Below, one piece after another: positions 18,701-26,975 of a DNA stretch of 64,000 bases. Within the stretch, counting starts at the first letter, position 1; each line of letters starts with the position of its first letter. The translations under genes and the position numbers were made by a program. Below the pieces are notes generated by a model. That model was not told where the DNA came from and did not search any database. It saw nothing but the letters and a program-made list of their open reading frames with translations. The stretch is from Gemmatimonadota bacterium (GTDB lineage: Bacteria; Gemmatimonadota; Gemmatimonadetes; Gemmatimonadales; Gemmatimonadaceae), in NCBI GenBank assembly GCA_016714015.1, contig JADJNZ010000004.1, forward strand, positions 62,001 to 126,000, written 5' to 3'.

Positions 18701-21700
18701 ATGCGCACGATGTCCCGCCTGCTCGTCGCGGTCGCGTTGGTCGCGGCCGCCCTTCCGCTCACGGCGCAGACGCCGGCGCCGGCGGCGCCAGCCGCTCTGC
18801 GGCCCGCGGCCGACCAATGGCGCGGCATGCATTGGCGCAACATCGGCCCCGAAGGCAACCGATTCGCCGCCGCGGCGGGCGTGGTGGGCGATCCGCTCAC
18901 CTATTTCGTCGGCAGTGCGAGCGGCGGCGTCTGGAAGACCACCGACGGCGGCGTGAACTGGCGCCCCACCTTCGACGCGCATCCGGTGCAGTCGATCGGG
19001 TCGCTCGCGGTGGCGCGGTCGGACCGCAACGTCGTGTGGGCCGGCACCGGCGAGGCGCACATCCGCTCGCACATCTCGGTGGGGCAGGGGATCTACAAGT
19101 CGACCGACGGCGGCGAGACGTGGACCCTCATGGGCCTCGAACGGACGGCGCGCATCGCTCGCATCGTGATCCATCCGACGAACCCCGACATCGTGATGGC
19201 CTGCGCGTTGGGCCACGCGTACGGACCGCAGCCGGAGCGTGGCGTCTTCCGCACGACCGATGGCGGCGCCACCTGGACGAAGGTGCTGTTCGTCGATGAG
19301 AACACCGGCTGCTCCGACCTCGCGATGGATGCCGGGAATCCGCGCGTGCTCTTCGCCGGCATGTGGCAGATCGAGATCCACACCTGGGGGCGCACCAGCG
19401 GCGGGCCCGGGAGCGGCCTCTTCAAGTCGACCGACGGCGGGGCCACCTGGACGCGGCTGCGCGGTAACGGACTCCCGATGAAGCCGCACGGCAAGGTCGC
19501 GCTGGGACTCTCGGTCTCGAACCCGAATCGGGTGTTCGTGATGATCGAGACGGGTGATGGCATCCCGTGGAACGGGCAGGAGACCGAGAGCGGGCAGCTC
19601 TGGCGCTCGGACGACGGCGGGCGGCAATGGCAGCTGGTGAGCCGCGACCGCAACGCGATGGGACGTGCGCACTACTACTCGCGCATGGCGGTGGCACCGG
19701 ACGACGAGGATGAGACGTACTTCCTCACGGCGTCGTTCGCCAAGTCGATCGACGGCGGGCGCACGATCGTCGTGCAGCAGCGCGCCGCGGCACCCGGCGG
19801 CGACCACCACGACATCTGGATCGACCCCACCAACGCGGACCGGCAGATCGTCGCGCACGACCAGGGGCTCTCGATCACGCAGAACCGCGGGCGCAGCTGG
19901 TTCCGGCAGCGCCTGAGCAATGCGCAGATCTATCACGTCACGGTCGACAACAACATCCCGTACAACGTCCTCGGGAACAAGCAGGACGAGCCGACGTATC
20001 GCGGCCCGAGCAACTCGCGCCTCGCTGGCGGACGCATCGTGCGTGGCATGTGGCATGCGGTCGGCGGCGGCGAGTCCGGCTGGGCGACGCCGGACCCGGT
20101 CGATCCCAACATCATCTGGTCGACCGCATCGGGGTCGGGGATGGTCGGCGGTATCGTCGTGCGGTTCGAGGAGGACCGCCGGATGTTCCGCTCGGTGGAG
20201 GTCTGGCCGCAGCAGAGCAACGGACCCGCCGAGGGCGTGAAGTACCGCTTCGTGTGGGACGCACCGCTCACGATCTCACCGCACGATCACAACACCGTCT
20301 ACACGGGCAGCCAGCATGTGCACCGCACGCGTGACGGCGGGCAGAGCTGGCAGGTGATCTCCCCCGACCTCACGCTCAACGATCGCTCGCGCATGGGCTC
20401 GTCGGGCGGGCTCACGGGGGACAACATCGGCGTCGAGTACGCCGGCGTGGTCTACGCGATCACCGAGAGCCCGCGCGAGAAGGGGACCATCTGGGTCGGC
20501 ACCAACGACGGCCTCGTGCAGCTCACGCGCGACGACGGCCGGACCTGGACGAACCTCACGCCGAACCTCCCCAGCCTCCCGGCCTGGGGCTCGGTGCGCA
20601 GCATCGTCTCTTCGAAGTACGACGCCGCCACGGCGTACCTCACCGTGGACTTCCATCAGGTGAACAATCGCGACCCGTTCGTCTATCGCACCACCGACTA
20701 CGGGAAGACCTGGAAGGCGATCACGAATGGGCTGCCGCGGAACAACCTCAGCTACGCCAAGGTCATCCACGAGGACCCGAAGCGTCGCGGGTTGCTCTAC
20801 CTCGGGCTCGAGAACGGCATCTACGTCTCGTTCGATGCCGGGGACACGTGGCTGCCGTTGCAGACCGACCTGCCCGCCGCGCCGGTGTCCGGCATCCAGG
20901 TGCAGGAGCACTTCAACGACCTCGTCATCTCCACGTACGGCCGCGGCTTCTGGATCATGGACGACATCACGCCGCTGCAGCAGCTCACGGGCGACGTGAT
21001 GGCGCGCGCGGCGCACCTCTTCGACCTTCGCGCGGCGTACCGGTTCCGGAACATCACGGCGCCGTCGAGTACCTACGATGACCCGACGACGGGCGAGGAT
21101 CCTCGCTACGGGGCCTCGATCAACTACTGGCTCAAGGCGCCGGCCGCGCAGGCGCCGCGCATCACCGTCACCGACGCCGCGGGGAAGGTCGTGCGGACGC
21201 TCGTCGGCTCCAATGTCGCCGGCATCAATCGCGTGACGTGGGACCTGCGCGATGAGCCCTCGACCGCGGTCACGCTGCGGACGAGCCCGATGTATGCGCC
21301 GTACATCACCGTCGGTCCGGAGGGACGGACCGCGCCGGGCACGGCGCAGGTCTCGGTGCTCATGCCCCCCGGGACGTACACGGTGAAGCTCTCCGTCGGC
21401 GGGCAGGAATCGAGCAAGCCGCTCGAGGTGCGCAAGGATCCGAACTCGGGCGGCACCGAGGGCGACATCGTCGCGCAGACGCGGCTGGCGAACGCGATCC
21501 GCGACGACATGAACCGCGCGGCGGCCGCGGTGCATCGCATGGAGTCGGTGCGCGTGCAGCTCGCGGCCCTGCGGACGGCGGTCGCCGATGCCGAGGTGAC
21601 GCGCGCGGTGGCGGCGCTCGAGGAGAAGGTGACCGCCCTCGAGATGGAGCTCGTCGACCTGCGGCAGACGGGCACCGGGCAGGACGGCGTGCGCTTCGGG

Positions 21701-21925
21701 AGCAAGCTGATCTCGAAGCTGGGCTACCTCGCGAATGGACTGATCAACAACGATTTCAGGCCGACCGACCAGCAGGTCGAGGTGCAGGGGATCCTCAACG
21801 CGCAGCTCAGCCAGCACCTCTCGGCGCTCGAGTCGCTGCTGGGCGGCGACCTGAACGCGCTCAATTCGCTCCTGCGCCAGCGGAACGTGCCGAACGTGAT
21901 CGGTGGGCCGGCGATCGTGCCGTAG
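18701..21925 (+). CDS. Exported Asp-box (BNR/sortilin-like) beta-propeller protein
   Basis: 1,074 residues with a signal peptide cleaved near 23. The main body (about 40-760) is a large tandem propeller with repeated Asp-box motifs (KTTDGGVNW, KSTDGGETW, RTTDGGATW, RTRDGGQSW and others), resembling the sortilin N-domain and GH74-type folds. The rest is a beta-sandwich region (about 800-920) and a helical, coiled-coil-like tail. No catalytic residues can be assigned from sequence alone. It is divergent from the sialidase/beta-lactamase gene, which also carries Asp-boxes, so both may act on the same extracellular polymer. Proteins of this type are often annotated only as WD40/YVTN/BNR-like or glycosyl hydrolase. 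Confidence 0.88.
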   Translation: MRTMSRLLVAVALVAAALPLTAQTPAPAAPAALRPAADQWRGMHWRNIGPEGNRFAAAAGVVGDPLTYFVGSASGGVWKTTDGGVNWRPTFDAHPVQSIGSLAVARSDRNVVWAGTGEAHIRSHISVGQGIYKSTDGGETWTLMGLERTARIARIVIHPTNPDIVMACALGHAYGPQPERGVFRTTDGGATWTKVLFVDENTGCSDLAMDAGNPRVLFAGMWQIEIHTWGRTSGGPGSGLFKSTDGGATWTRLRGNGLPMKPHGKVALGLSVSNPNRVFVMIETGDGIPWNGQETESGQLWRSDDGGRQWQLVSRDRNAMGRAHYYSRMAVAPDDEDETYFLTASFAKSIDGGRTIVVQQRAAAPGGDHHDIWIDPTNADRQIVAHDQGLSITQNRGRSWFRQRLSNAQIYHVTVDNNIPYNVLGNKQDEPTYRGPSNSRLAGGRIVRGMWHAVGGGESGWATPDPVDPNIIWSTASGSGMVGGIVVRFEEDRRMFRSVEVWPQQSNGPAEGVKYRFVWDAPLTISPHDHNTVYTGSQHVHRTRDGGQSWQVISPDLTLNDRSRMGSSGGLTGDNIGVEYAGVVYAITESPREKGTIWVGTNDGLVQLTRDDGRTWTNLTPNLPSLPAWGSVRSIVSSKYDAATAYLTVDFHQVNNRDPFVYRTTDYGKTWKAITNGLPRNNLSYAKVIHEDPKRRGLLYLGLENGIYVSFDAGDTWLPLQTDLPAAPVSGIQVQEHFNDLVISTYGRGFWIMDDITPLQQLTGDVMARAAHLFDLRAAYRFRNITAPSSTYDDPTTGEDPRYGASINYWLKAPAAQAPRITVTDAAGKVVRTLVGSNVAGINRVTWDLRDEPSTAVTLRTSPMYAPYITVGPEGRTAPGTAQVSVLMPPGTYTVKLSVGGQESSKPLEVRKDPNSGGTEGDIVAQTRLANAIRDDMNRAAAAVHRMESVRVQLAALRTAVADAEVTRAVAALEEKVTALEMELVDLRQTGTGQDGVRFGSKLISKLGYLANGLINNDFRPTDQQVEVQGILNAQLSQHLSALESLLGGDLNALNSLLRQRNVPNVIGGPAIVP

Positions 21926-21973
21926 CCCGGACGGACGGCGTCTCCTCGGGACGGCACCCGCCGCTCCCGTCGC

Positions 21974-22013
21974 GGATCCCCCAGTGCCCGGTGTACTGTG
22001 TACTGGGGGATCC
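21974..22013. promoter_or_regulatory. 12-bp inverted repeat before the prepilin-like gene
   Basis: Arms GGATCCCCCAGT (21974-21985) and ACTGGGGGATCC (22002-22013) are perfect complements around a 16-base loop. No T-tract follows, so it is not a typical intrinsic terminator. It sits 48 bases after the Asp-box gene and ends seven bases before the prepilin-like ATG, where it could close the ribosome site or act as an operator. Confidence 0.55.
21992..22003 (+). promoter_or_regulatory. TGTACTGTGTAC motif, repeated upstream of the GspE-N gene
   Basis: The 12-mer lies in the hairpin loop region before the prepilin-like gene. The same motif with one change (TGTACAGTGTAC) lies at 53769-53780 on the minus strand, upstream of the other type II secretion/pilus-like gene in the window. 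Confidence 0.35.
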
Positions 22014-22019
22014 ATCCGC

Positions 22020-22793
22020 ATGCCACGCTCGCCGACCCGCATCGCACCATCGTGTACGCCACGCCCTGACGACCAGGGCGTGCGCCGCGGCCTGACGCTC
22101 ATCGAACTGATCTTCGTGCTCGTGCTCCTCGGCATGCTCGCCCTGCTGCTGGCGCCGCAGTTGCGCGGCGCGACGAGTTCCGCCCGCGCAACGACACTGG
22201 CGGGGCGCATCCGCGCCATCCAGACGGCGTACGCCGGGGCGAACGAGCCCGAGGCCGAGGCGCTGCGCTCGTCGGCCGGCACTGTGCCGGCGGCGCTCAC
22301 GCGGGCCCTCGGCGGCGAGTTCTTCCATGGCGAGGCCGGCATCACCCTCTCCATCGTGGGGGAGGGGAAGGAAGTGTGGATCCGCATGGAAGGCGGGAGC
22401 GCCGGCGCGCGACAGACGCTCGCGGCGTTCCACGCCGTCGTGCGGCTCCCGAGCCTGCATACGCCGAACGTGACGCTCGTGCCACTGAGCGCGGCGGCGA
22501 CCGAACTCGCGGACGCGATCCGCCGCACGAGCGGGTCGTCCGGCGACGTCAGTCGCGTGGACGAGGCGCAGGGCGAGCCGGGCGATCGCGCGGACCGAGC
22601 GGCGGCGAATCCGGGCGTGTCGCCTGGCGACAGTGCGGCGCGTGAAGAGGAGCGCGGCTCGCGCATCGCGCCGCCCGAGCGCACGACCAGCGAGCGGACC
22701 CGCGAGAGCAATCCGGTGTGCGCGCCCACGCTCCCCCCGGCGCAGTATCAGCGCTGTCTCCGCGCGACCTCGTCGGGGTGGTTCCAGAAGTAG
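22020..22793 (+). CDS. Prepilin-like (type II secretion/pseudopilin) protein with long polar tail
   Basis: 257 residues. A polar leader ends in RRG followed by LTLIE at 25-29, matching the prepilin peptidase site with Glu at position +5 of the mature protein, then about 20 hydrophobic residues. This is the signature of GspG/GspH-type pseudopilins, which assemble in the inner membrane. The remaining 200 residues include a globular part and an unusual low-complexity, charged segment (about 175-235) ending in two cysteines. No other secretion or pilus genes are adjacent, so it is an orphan that would need machinery encoded elsewhere. The ATG at 22020 gives the usual short leader. Confidence 0.75.
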   Translation: MPRSPTRIAPSCTPRPDDQGVRRGLTLIELIFVLVLLGMLALLLAPQLRGATSSARATTLAGRIRAIQTAYAGANEPEAEALRSSAGTVPAALTRALGGEFFHGEAGITLSIVGEGKEVWIRMEGGSAGARQTLAAFHAVVRLPSLHTPNVTLVPLSAAATELADAIRRTSGSSGDVSRVDEAQGEPGDRADRAAANPGVSPGDSAAREEERGSRIAPPERTTSERTRESNPVCAPTLPPAQYQRCLRATSSGWFQK

Positions 22794-22820
22794 ACGAGGA
22801 AGTGAGTTCGCGCGTCGGCT

Positions 22821-22864
22821 CGCGACCTTGCCTCGCGACCTTGCCTCGCGCGTCGACGCGCGCG
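22821..22864. repeat. Tandem 13-bp repeat followed by an 18-bp palindrome
   Basis: TCGCGACCTTGCC occurs twice in tandem (22821-22833, 22834-22846) and runs directly into the perfect palindrome TCGCGCGTCGACGCGCGA (22847-22864). It lies between the prepilin-like gene and a small exported protein gene. It may form a strong hairpin and end transcription, but there is no T-tract. Confidence 0.45.
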
Positions 22865-22928
22865 AACGTACGCACGTGTTCGCGCAGGTCACGTCGCCGT
22901 TGCCGCCACCCCGATCGGAGACCGCTCG

Positions 22929-23318
22929 ATGCCCATCGTCCGCAACTTCGCTGTTCTCGTCCTCGTGCTTGCCATCGCCCCCTGCTCCGCGCGGGCGCAG
23001 CAGACCGCCGCCGGCGAGTCCCTGGTCCCCGTCGCGCCGGCCCTCCGAGCTGCGACGACGGAAGCGTCGGCCGAAGCTCGCCTTGACGGACCTCGCGTGG
23101 AGACCGCACGCGCCGGTGTCCGTGCGCTCGCGCCGGTCGAGGCGCGCACGGCCCCCGCGCCGATGCGCCGCGCGGACACCAAGCAGTCGCGGACCTACAT
23201 GATCCTCGGCGGCGCGGCGCTGCTCGGTGGCGCGATCATCGGGGACGGCGTCGGCTCGATCATCATGCTCGGCGGGCTCGGCGTCGGCCTCTACGGGCTC
23301 TACCTGTACCTGCAGTAG
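22929..23318 (+). CDS. Small exported protein with C-terminal glycine-rich membrane helix
   Basis: 129 residues. A signal peptide (1-23, ending ARAQ) is followed by an Ala/Arg-rich, probably disordered middle. The C-terminus (about 88-129) is hydrophobic and glycine-rich with GxxxG-like spacing, probably one or two membrane helices. GGAGA precedes the ATG by six bases. I recognise no family. Confidence 0.65.
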   Translation: MPIVRNFAVLVLVLAIAPCSARAQQTAAGESLVPVAPALRAATTEASAEARLDGPRVETARAGVRALAPVEARTAPAPMRRADTKQSRTYMILGGAALLGGAIIGDGVGSIIMLGGLGVGLYGLYLYLQ

Positions 23319-23327
23319 CCGGACGGG

Positions 23328-23897
23328 TCAGCGCCGGCGCAGGTACCACCCAAGTCCGATGGCGGTGCGGGTGGACCACTGCGTGGCCGAGACGTTGCCG
23401 GCCAGGCCGAGCTCCCGCTCGAACCACGACGCCTGGACCCCGCCCTCGGCGAAGACCATCAGCGACGATAGTTCGAATCGATGCTGCGCCCCGAACGAGA
23501 GGCCGGCCGCCCAGGTGACGAGGTCGGGCGCTGACGTCTGGGACGTCAACTGCGCTGCGAGGCGCGGCGCGAGGTAGGTCCGCGTCGCGCCCGCGCCGCT
23601 CGTATAGAGGAGCAGGGACGTCCCCAGCGTGGCACCGGTGGTCGCCGGCGTGCCCGTGAGGCGACTGTGCGTGAGGTTGATCTCCGGACGCAGCGCCAGA
23701 CGATCGCTCGTGTGCCAGAGCACGCCCAGCGCCGTCGGGGTCGAGACGGTGAGCGCGATGCGGTCGTCCTGCTGTGCACGTGCTGCAACCGGCATCGCAA
23801 CGAGTGACGCCACCAGCGAAGCGAGCAGCGCGCCGGTCCGCGTTCTGGCGCGCAAGTCCGTCAGGTGGGGATGGCGGGCAGTGGCGGTCGCTGACAT
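23328..23897 (-). CDS. Small outer-membrane-barrel-like protein
   Basis: 189 residues. An N-terminal signal sequence ends near AARAQ (about residue 43). The rest alternates polar and hydrophobic residues in strands typical of eight- or ten-stranded barrels (RLALRPEINLTHSRL, TYLAPRLAAQL, HRFELSSLMVFAEGGV) and ends in GLGWYLRRR rather than a terminal aromatic. GGAGAGAG lies just before the ATG at 23897. A role in the outer membrane is likely; the substrate is unknown. Confidence 0.65.
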   Translation of the reverse strand: MSATATARHPHLTDLRARTRTGALLASLVASLVAMPVAARAQQDDRIALTVSTPTALGVLWHTSDRLALRPEINLTHSRLTGTPATTGATLGTSLLLYTSGAGATRTYLAPRLAAQLTSQTSAPDLVTWAAGLSFGAQHRFELSSLMVFAEGGVQASWFERELGLAGNVSATQWSTRTAIGLGWYLRRR

Positions 23898-24017
23898 GCG
23901 CTCTCTCCGGTGATGGGTCCCCCACCGTAGGGCGGGGGCTTTATGTTGGGGAATGCTACGCGATCGAGGATTGGATACCCTCCGCGCCGCTCTCTCCGCC
24001 CCCCATGGGACCGACCG

Positions 24018-24626
24018 ATGAGCTTCTGGGACGAGCAGTTCGCTGGCGACCAGTTCAAGTACGGCACTGCGCCGAATTCGTTCCTCGCGGGGGAGGCGGC
24101 CCGCCTCGGCGCTCGGGCACAGATCCTCGTGCCCGGGGACGGGGAGGGGCGCAACAGCGTCTGGCTCGCCGGCCAGGGGCATCAGGTGACCGCGCTCGAC
24201 CAGTCCGCGGTCGGCCTCGCGAAGGCCCGCGCGCTGGCGGCGGTGCGCGGCGTGACGATCGCGCCGCTGCAGGCCGACCTTTCCACATGGAGTCCCGAGC
24301 CTGATGCGTGGGACGCGATCGTCCTCACCTACGTGCACCTGCCGCCGGCGTGGCGCCGCGATGCGCATCGGCGGCTGGCGGGCGGACTGCGTCGAGGGGG
24401 CGTGCTGCTGCTCGAAGGGTTCCATCCCGCGCAGCTCGGCCGCTCGAGCGGTGGCCCGAAGGACGTCGCGATGCTCTTCACCCTTGCGATGCTGCGCGAG
24501 GATTTCGGCCCCGAGGGGCCGGCGCCGCTCACCGAGCTCGTGGGCTGGGACGGCGAGGTCATCCTCGACGAGGGGCCGGGCCACCAGGGCGCCGCGATGG
24601 TGACCCGCTTCGTCGGCCGCCGGTGA
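24018..24626 (+). CDS. Class I SAM-dependent methyltransferase
   Basis: 202 residues. A Rossmann-type methyltransferase fold is indicated by the glycine motif VPGDGEGRN (about 40-48), the acidic end of strand 2 in ALDQSAVGL and the post-II segment LQADLSTW. The family includes thiopurine/tellurite-type methyltransferases of similar length. The start MSFWDEQF is typical of these proteins. The substrate is not predictable. The gene is convergent with the SQR-like operon. Confidence 0.85.
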   Translation: MSFWDEQFAGDQFKYGTAPNSFLAGEAARLGARAQILVPGDGEGRNSVWLAGQGHQVTALDQSAVGLAKARALAAVRGVTIAPLQADLSTWSPEPDAWDAIVLTYVHLPPAWRRDAHRRLAGGLRRGGVLLLEGFHPAQLGRSSGGPKDVAMLFTLAMLREDFGPEGPAPLTELVGWDGEVILDEGPGHQGAAMVTRFVGRR

Positions 24627-24636
24627 ACGACGATCC

Positions 24637-24774
24637 TTAGTGGCTGCGGCGGATGATCCCGAGCATCCGGAGGTTGATCATCGCGAAACGCCAGAGCTGC
24701 CACGGGATGAAGGTGCGGAGGAAGACCGTCCACCGCGTGGGCTTGGCGACGTGCGCCGACTTGGTCGGGGGCAT
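24637..24774 (-). CDS. 45-residue basic protein following the SQR-like gene
   Basis: A short frame beginning MPPTKSAHVAKPTRW and ending LRMLGIIRRSH. It starts five bases after the stop of the oxidoreductase gene and keeps an amphipathic, aromatic- and arginine-rich middle (FLRTFIPWQLWRFAM). The close spacing suggests a small partner that could bind the membrane surface next to the flavoprotein. It could instead be an untranslated frame; conservation would decide. Confidence 0.5.
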   Translation of the reverse strand: MPPTKSAHVAKPTRWTVFLRTFIPWQLWRFAMINLRMLGIIRRSH

Positions 24775-24779
24775 GGCGG

Positions 24780-26228
24780 TCACTCCGGGATGAGGCTCCA
24801 CCCAGGACGCAGGCGAGCCTTGTAGAGGAAGAGATGGTGCAGGACGATCTTGATCCAGTGTCCCGCAAGCCCGATCTCGCCGAACGTGTTGTCGAGGTCG
24901 CGGCCGTACTCGGGGTAGGTCTCGAAGTCGGGGATGATGGGGAAGACCGTCATCGAGGCCGCAGTGCCGGTGAACGGGTTGGCGCCCGCCGATGCGACGC
25001 AGGCCGCGCCCATCTCGGCCATCGACGCGGTCTTGGTCGGCCCGTCGGCGCCGCGGATCATGTCCACCACGCTGCGCGCGACGGCCTTGCCGATCATCGC
25101 CGAGGGCATGCCGGTGCGCGGCGGGGCGGGCGCGACCGCAGCGCCGCTCGGCGTCGTGTAGGGCTTGGAGATCGCATGCGGCGGCGCGAAGGCGATGCCG
25201 GCGGCGAAGATGTTCCGGTAGGCTGGCGACTGGTACGTGCGCGGCCAGTCGGCCGCCTTCCACTGCTCGTAGGGTTTGGCGGTGTAGTCGGCGTCCACTT
25301 TCATGAATTCGTTCGGCTGGAAAAGCTTCGCGGTGATGTCGTTGCCGTCCTTGTCGCGCGCGGCGAGGCCCACACCGGAGAAGGGGGGAAGGAGCATCGC
25401 GAAGTCAAAGGGGAGCTCGCCGAGCGTGCCGTCGACGGTCTCGTAGTGGACGCGGTCGGGATCGACCTGCCGCGCGTGAGCGCGCGTCACCCAGTCGATG
25501 CCGCGCTCGGCGAAGAGCGATGCATTGAAGGCGCTCGAGGGCTGGACGTAGCCGCCGGTGCGGAAGTGCATGCCGCCCATGCCGAAGTCGCCGAGCTCGT
25601 ACTCATTGGTGAGCCAGGTGATGTCGGCCTTGTCGCGCACGCCCCGCGCGCGGAGTTCGAACTCGAGATTGACGATGTACTCGAAGGCGGCGCCCTCGCA
25701 GGTGCAGGTGCCGTGTCCGACGCCGACGACGAACCGTTGACGTTCGCCGCGCTTCATGCGCTGCACCGACTCGTCGAAGGCGCGAGCCGCGTGGACGGCG
25801 TGGTCCTCGGTGCAGACGGAGTGAGAGTTGGCGGCCGGGCCGAGGCCGGGCGTCCGATCGAAGCGGAGGCGCGGTCCGGTGGCGTTGATGAGGTAGTCGT
25901 ACGGCACGCGCACGGAGGATCCGCCCGGTGCGGCGGGCTCGACCATCACGTACGGGGTCGCGTCGGTGCGGTCGCCCTCGGGATGGATGACACGCGCGGC
26001 GCCATGGACGAACTCGATGCCGGCGCGTTGGTAGACGGGTCGGAGGGGGAAGGTGACCTGCTCGGGGCGCATCAGGCCGACGCCGACCCAGATGTTGGAC
26101 GGGATCCAGTTGTAGTGGTCCTTGGGGGAGACCACGGTGACGGAGTCGTTGAGCCCGAGCCATTTGCGGGCGAAGGCGGCGGCAGTATGTCCTGCGACTC
26201 CAGCTCCGAGCACGACCACGCGAGCCAT
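24780..26228 (-). CDS. FAD-dependent sulfide:quinone oxidoreductase-like protein
   Basis: 482 residues. The N-terminal dinucleotide-binding motif GAGVAGHTAA is followed by the SQR-like DHYNWIPSN. A second FAD-contact region is AGIAFAPPHA (near 360). Candidate redox cysteines are those in HSVCTED, GTCTCEG (two) and AACVAS. The family oxidises sulfide to sulfur with quinone as acceptor at the inner membrane; the length and the CTCEG motif also fit related flavocytochrome c dehydrogenase subunits. The C-terminal amphipathic segment (WIKIVLHHLFLYK) would mediate membrane association. A canonical promoter precedes it, back to back with that of the divergent membrane protein gene. Confidence 0.82.
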   Translation of the reverse strand: MARVVVLGAGVAGHTAAAFARKWLGLNDSVTVVSPKDHYNWIPSNIWVGVGLMRPEQVTFPLRPVYQRAGIEFVHGAARVIHPEGDRTDATPYVMVEPAAPGGSSVRVPYDYLINATGPRLRFDRTPGLGPAANSHSVCTEDHAVHAARAFDESVQRMKRGERQRFVVGVGHGTCTCEGAAFEYIVNLEFELRARGVRDKADITWLTNEYELGDFGMGGMHFRTGGYVQPSSAFNASLFAERGIDWVTRAHARQVDPDRVHYETVDGTLGELPFDFAMLLPPFSGVGLAARDKDGNDITAKLFQPNEFMKVDADYTAKPYEQWKAADWPRTYQSPAYRNIFAAGIAFAPPHAISKPYTTPSGAAVAPAPPRTGMPSAMIGKAVARSVVDMIRGADGPTKTASMAEMGAACVASAGANPFTGTAASMTVFPIIPDFETYPEYGRDLDNTFGEIGLAGHWIKIVLHHLFLYKARLRPGWSLIPE

Positions 26229-26252
26229 AGGGCATCCGGGAAGGGGTACCCT

Positions 26253-26281
26253 AGCATATTGCTATACAGTAAAATGGTCAA
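26253..26281 (-). promoter_or_regulatory. Sigma-70-type promoter of the SQR-like operon
   Basis: On the minus strand TTGACC (26281-26276), a 17-bp spacer and TATGCT (26258-26253). The predicted start is about 18 bases before the ATG. The -35 faces that of the divergent promoter at 26311, and the 29 bases between contain TTTGCAAA, a possible operator serving both. Confidence 0.72.
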
Positions 26282-26310
26282 GCAGGAAGCTGGTTTGCAA
26301 AGCAAAGTAC

Positions 26311-26339
26311 TTGACAGATGAGTGACCGCGCCCAATACT
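26311..26339 (+). promoter_or_regulatory. Sigma-70-type promoter giving a leaderless mRNA
   Basis: TTGACA (26311-26316), a 17-bp spacer and AATACT (26334-26339), followed by six bases and the ATG at 26346. Transcription should begin at or next to the start codon. An upstream in-frame ATG at 26322 lies inside the spacer and is ruled out as the start if this promoter is used. Confidence 0.72.
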
Positions 26340-26345
26340 GCCTCC

Positions 26346-26975
26346 ATGGCCGCGCCACTCCGCGAACCGCCCGCCCTGCACGACAAGGCGATCCAGGACC
26401 TCTCGTTCATCCGTCGCACGATGGAAGGCGCGTCGTCGTTCACCGATGTCCCGGGCTGGGGACTCGTGGCGATCGGCCTCACCGCGCTCGGTGCGGCGGC
26501 CCTCGCCTCCGCGCAGCCCTCGCGCGAGCGCTGGTTCTGGCTCTGGTTCGGCGAGGCGGTGCTCGCCGCCGCCATCGGCATGGGGACGATGTGGCGGAAG
26601 ATGCGGCGGCGCGGAGGCAGCCGGCTCGGCGCGCCCCTCAGCGTCCCTGCTCGCAAGTTCCTCCTCGGGCTGTTGCCGGCGATCATCGCGGGCGCCGTGC
26701 TCAGCTTCGCGCTCCTCACGCCGACACCCGATGTCCCGGCGTCGGCGACCCCGCCGTACCTGCCGGGACTCTGGCTGCTGCTCTACGGGGTGGGGATCGT
26801 CACGGCGGGCGCCTTCTCGGTGCGGGCGGTGCCGTTGATGGGACTCCTCTTCATGGCGCTCGGTTCGGTGGCGCTCTACGCGCCGTCCATCCCGGGCGAC
26901 CTCCTGCTCGCGCTGGGATTCGGCGTGGCGCAGATCGGCTTCGGGATCTGGATCGCACGGAGGCATGGTGGCTAA
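26346..26975 (+). CDS. Membrane protein paired with a winged-helix regulator
   Basis: 209 residues. A soluble N-terminal segment (about 1-35) is followed by five or six hydrophobic helices with a basic loop (WRKMRRRGG). No enzymatic motif is visible. The gene overlaps the downstream regulator by 11 bases, so the pair is co-translated. I infer that the membrane protein may sense or be controlled by the regulator; family knowledge does not assign a function. Confidence 0.8.
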   Translation: MAAPLREPPALHDKAIQDLSFIRRTMEGASSFTDVPGWGLVAIGLTALGAAALASAQPSRERWFWLWFGEAVLAAAIGMGTMWRKMRRRGGSRLGAPLSVPARKFLLGLLPAIIAGAVLSFALLTPTPDVPASATPPYLPGLWLLLYGVGIVTAGAFSVRAVPLMGLLFMALGSVALYAPSIPGDLLLALGFGVAQIGFGIWIARRHGG

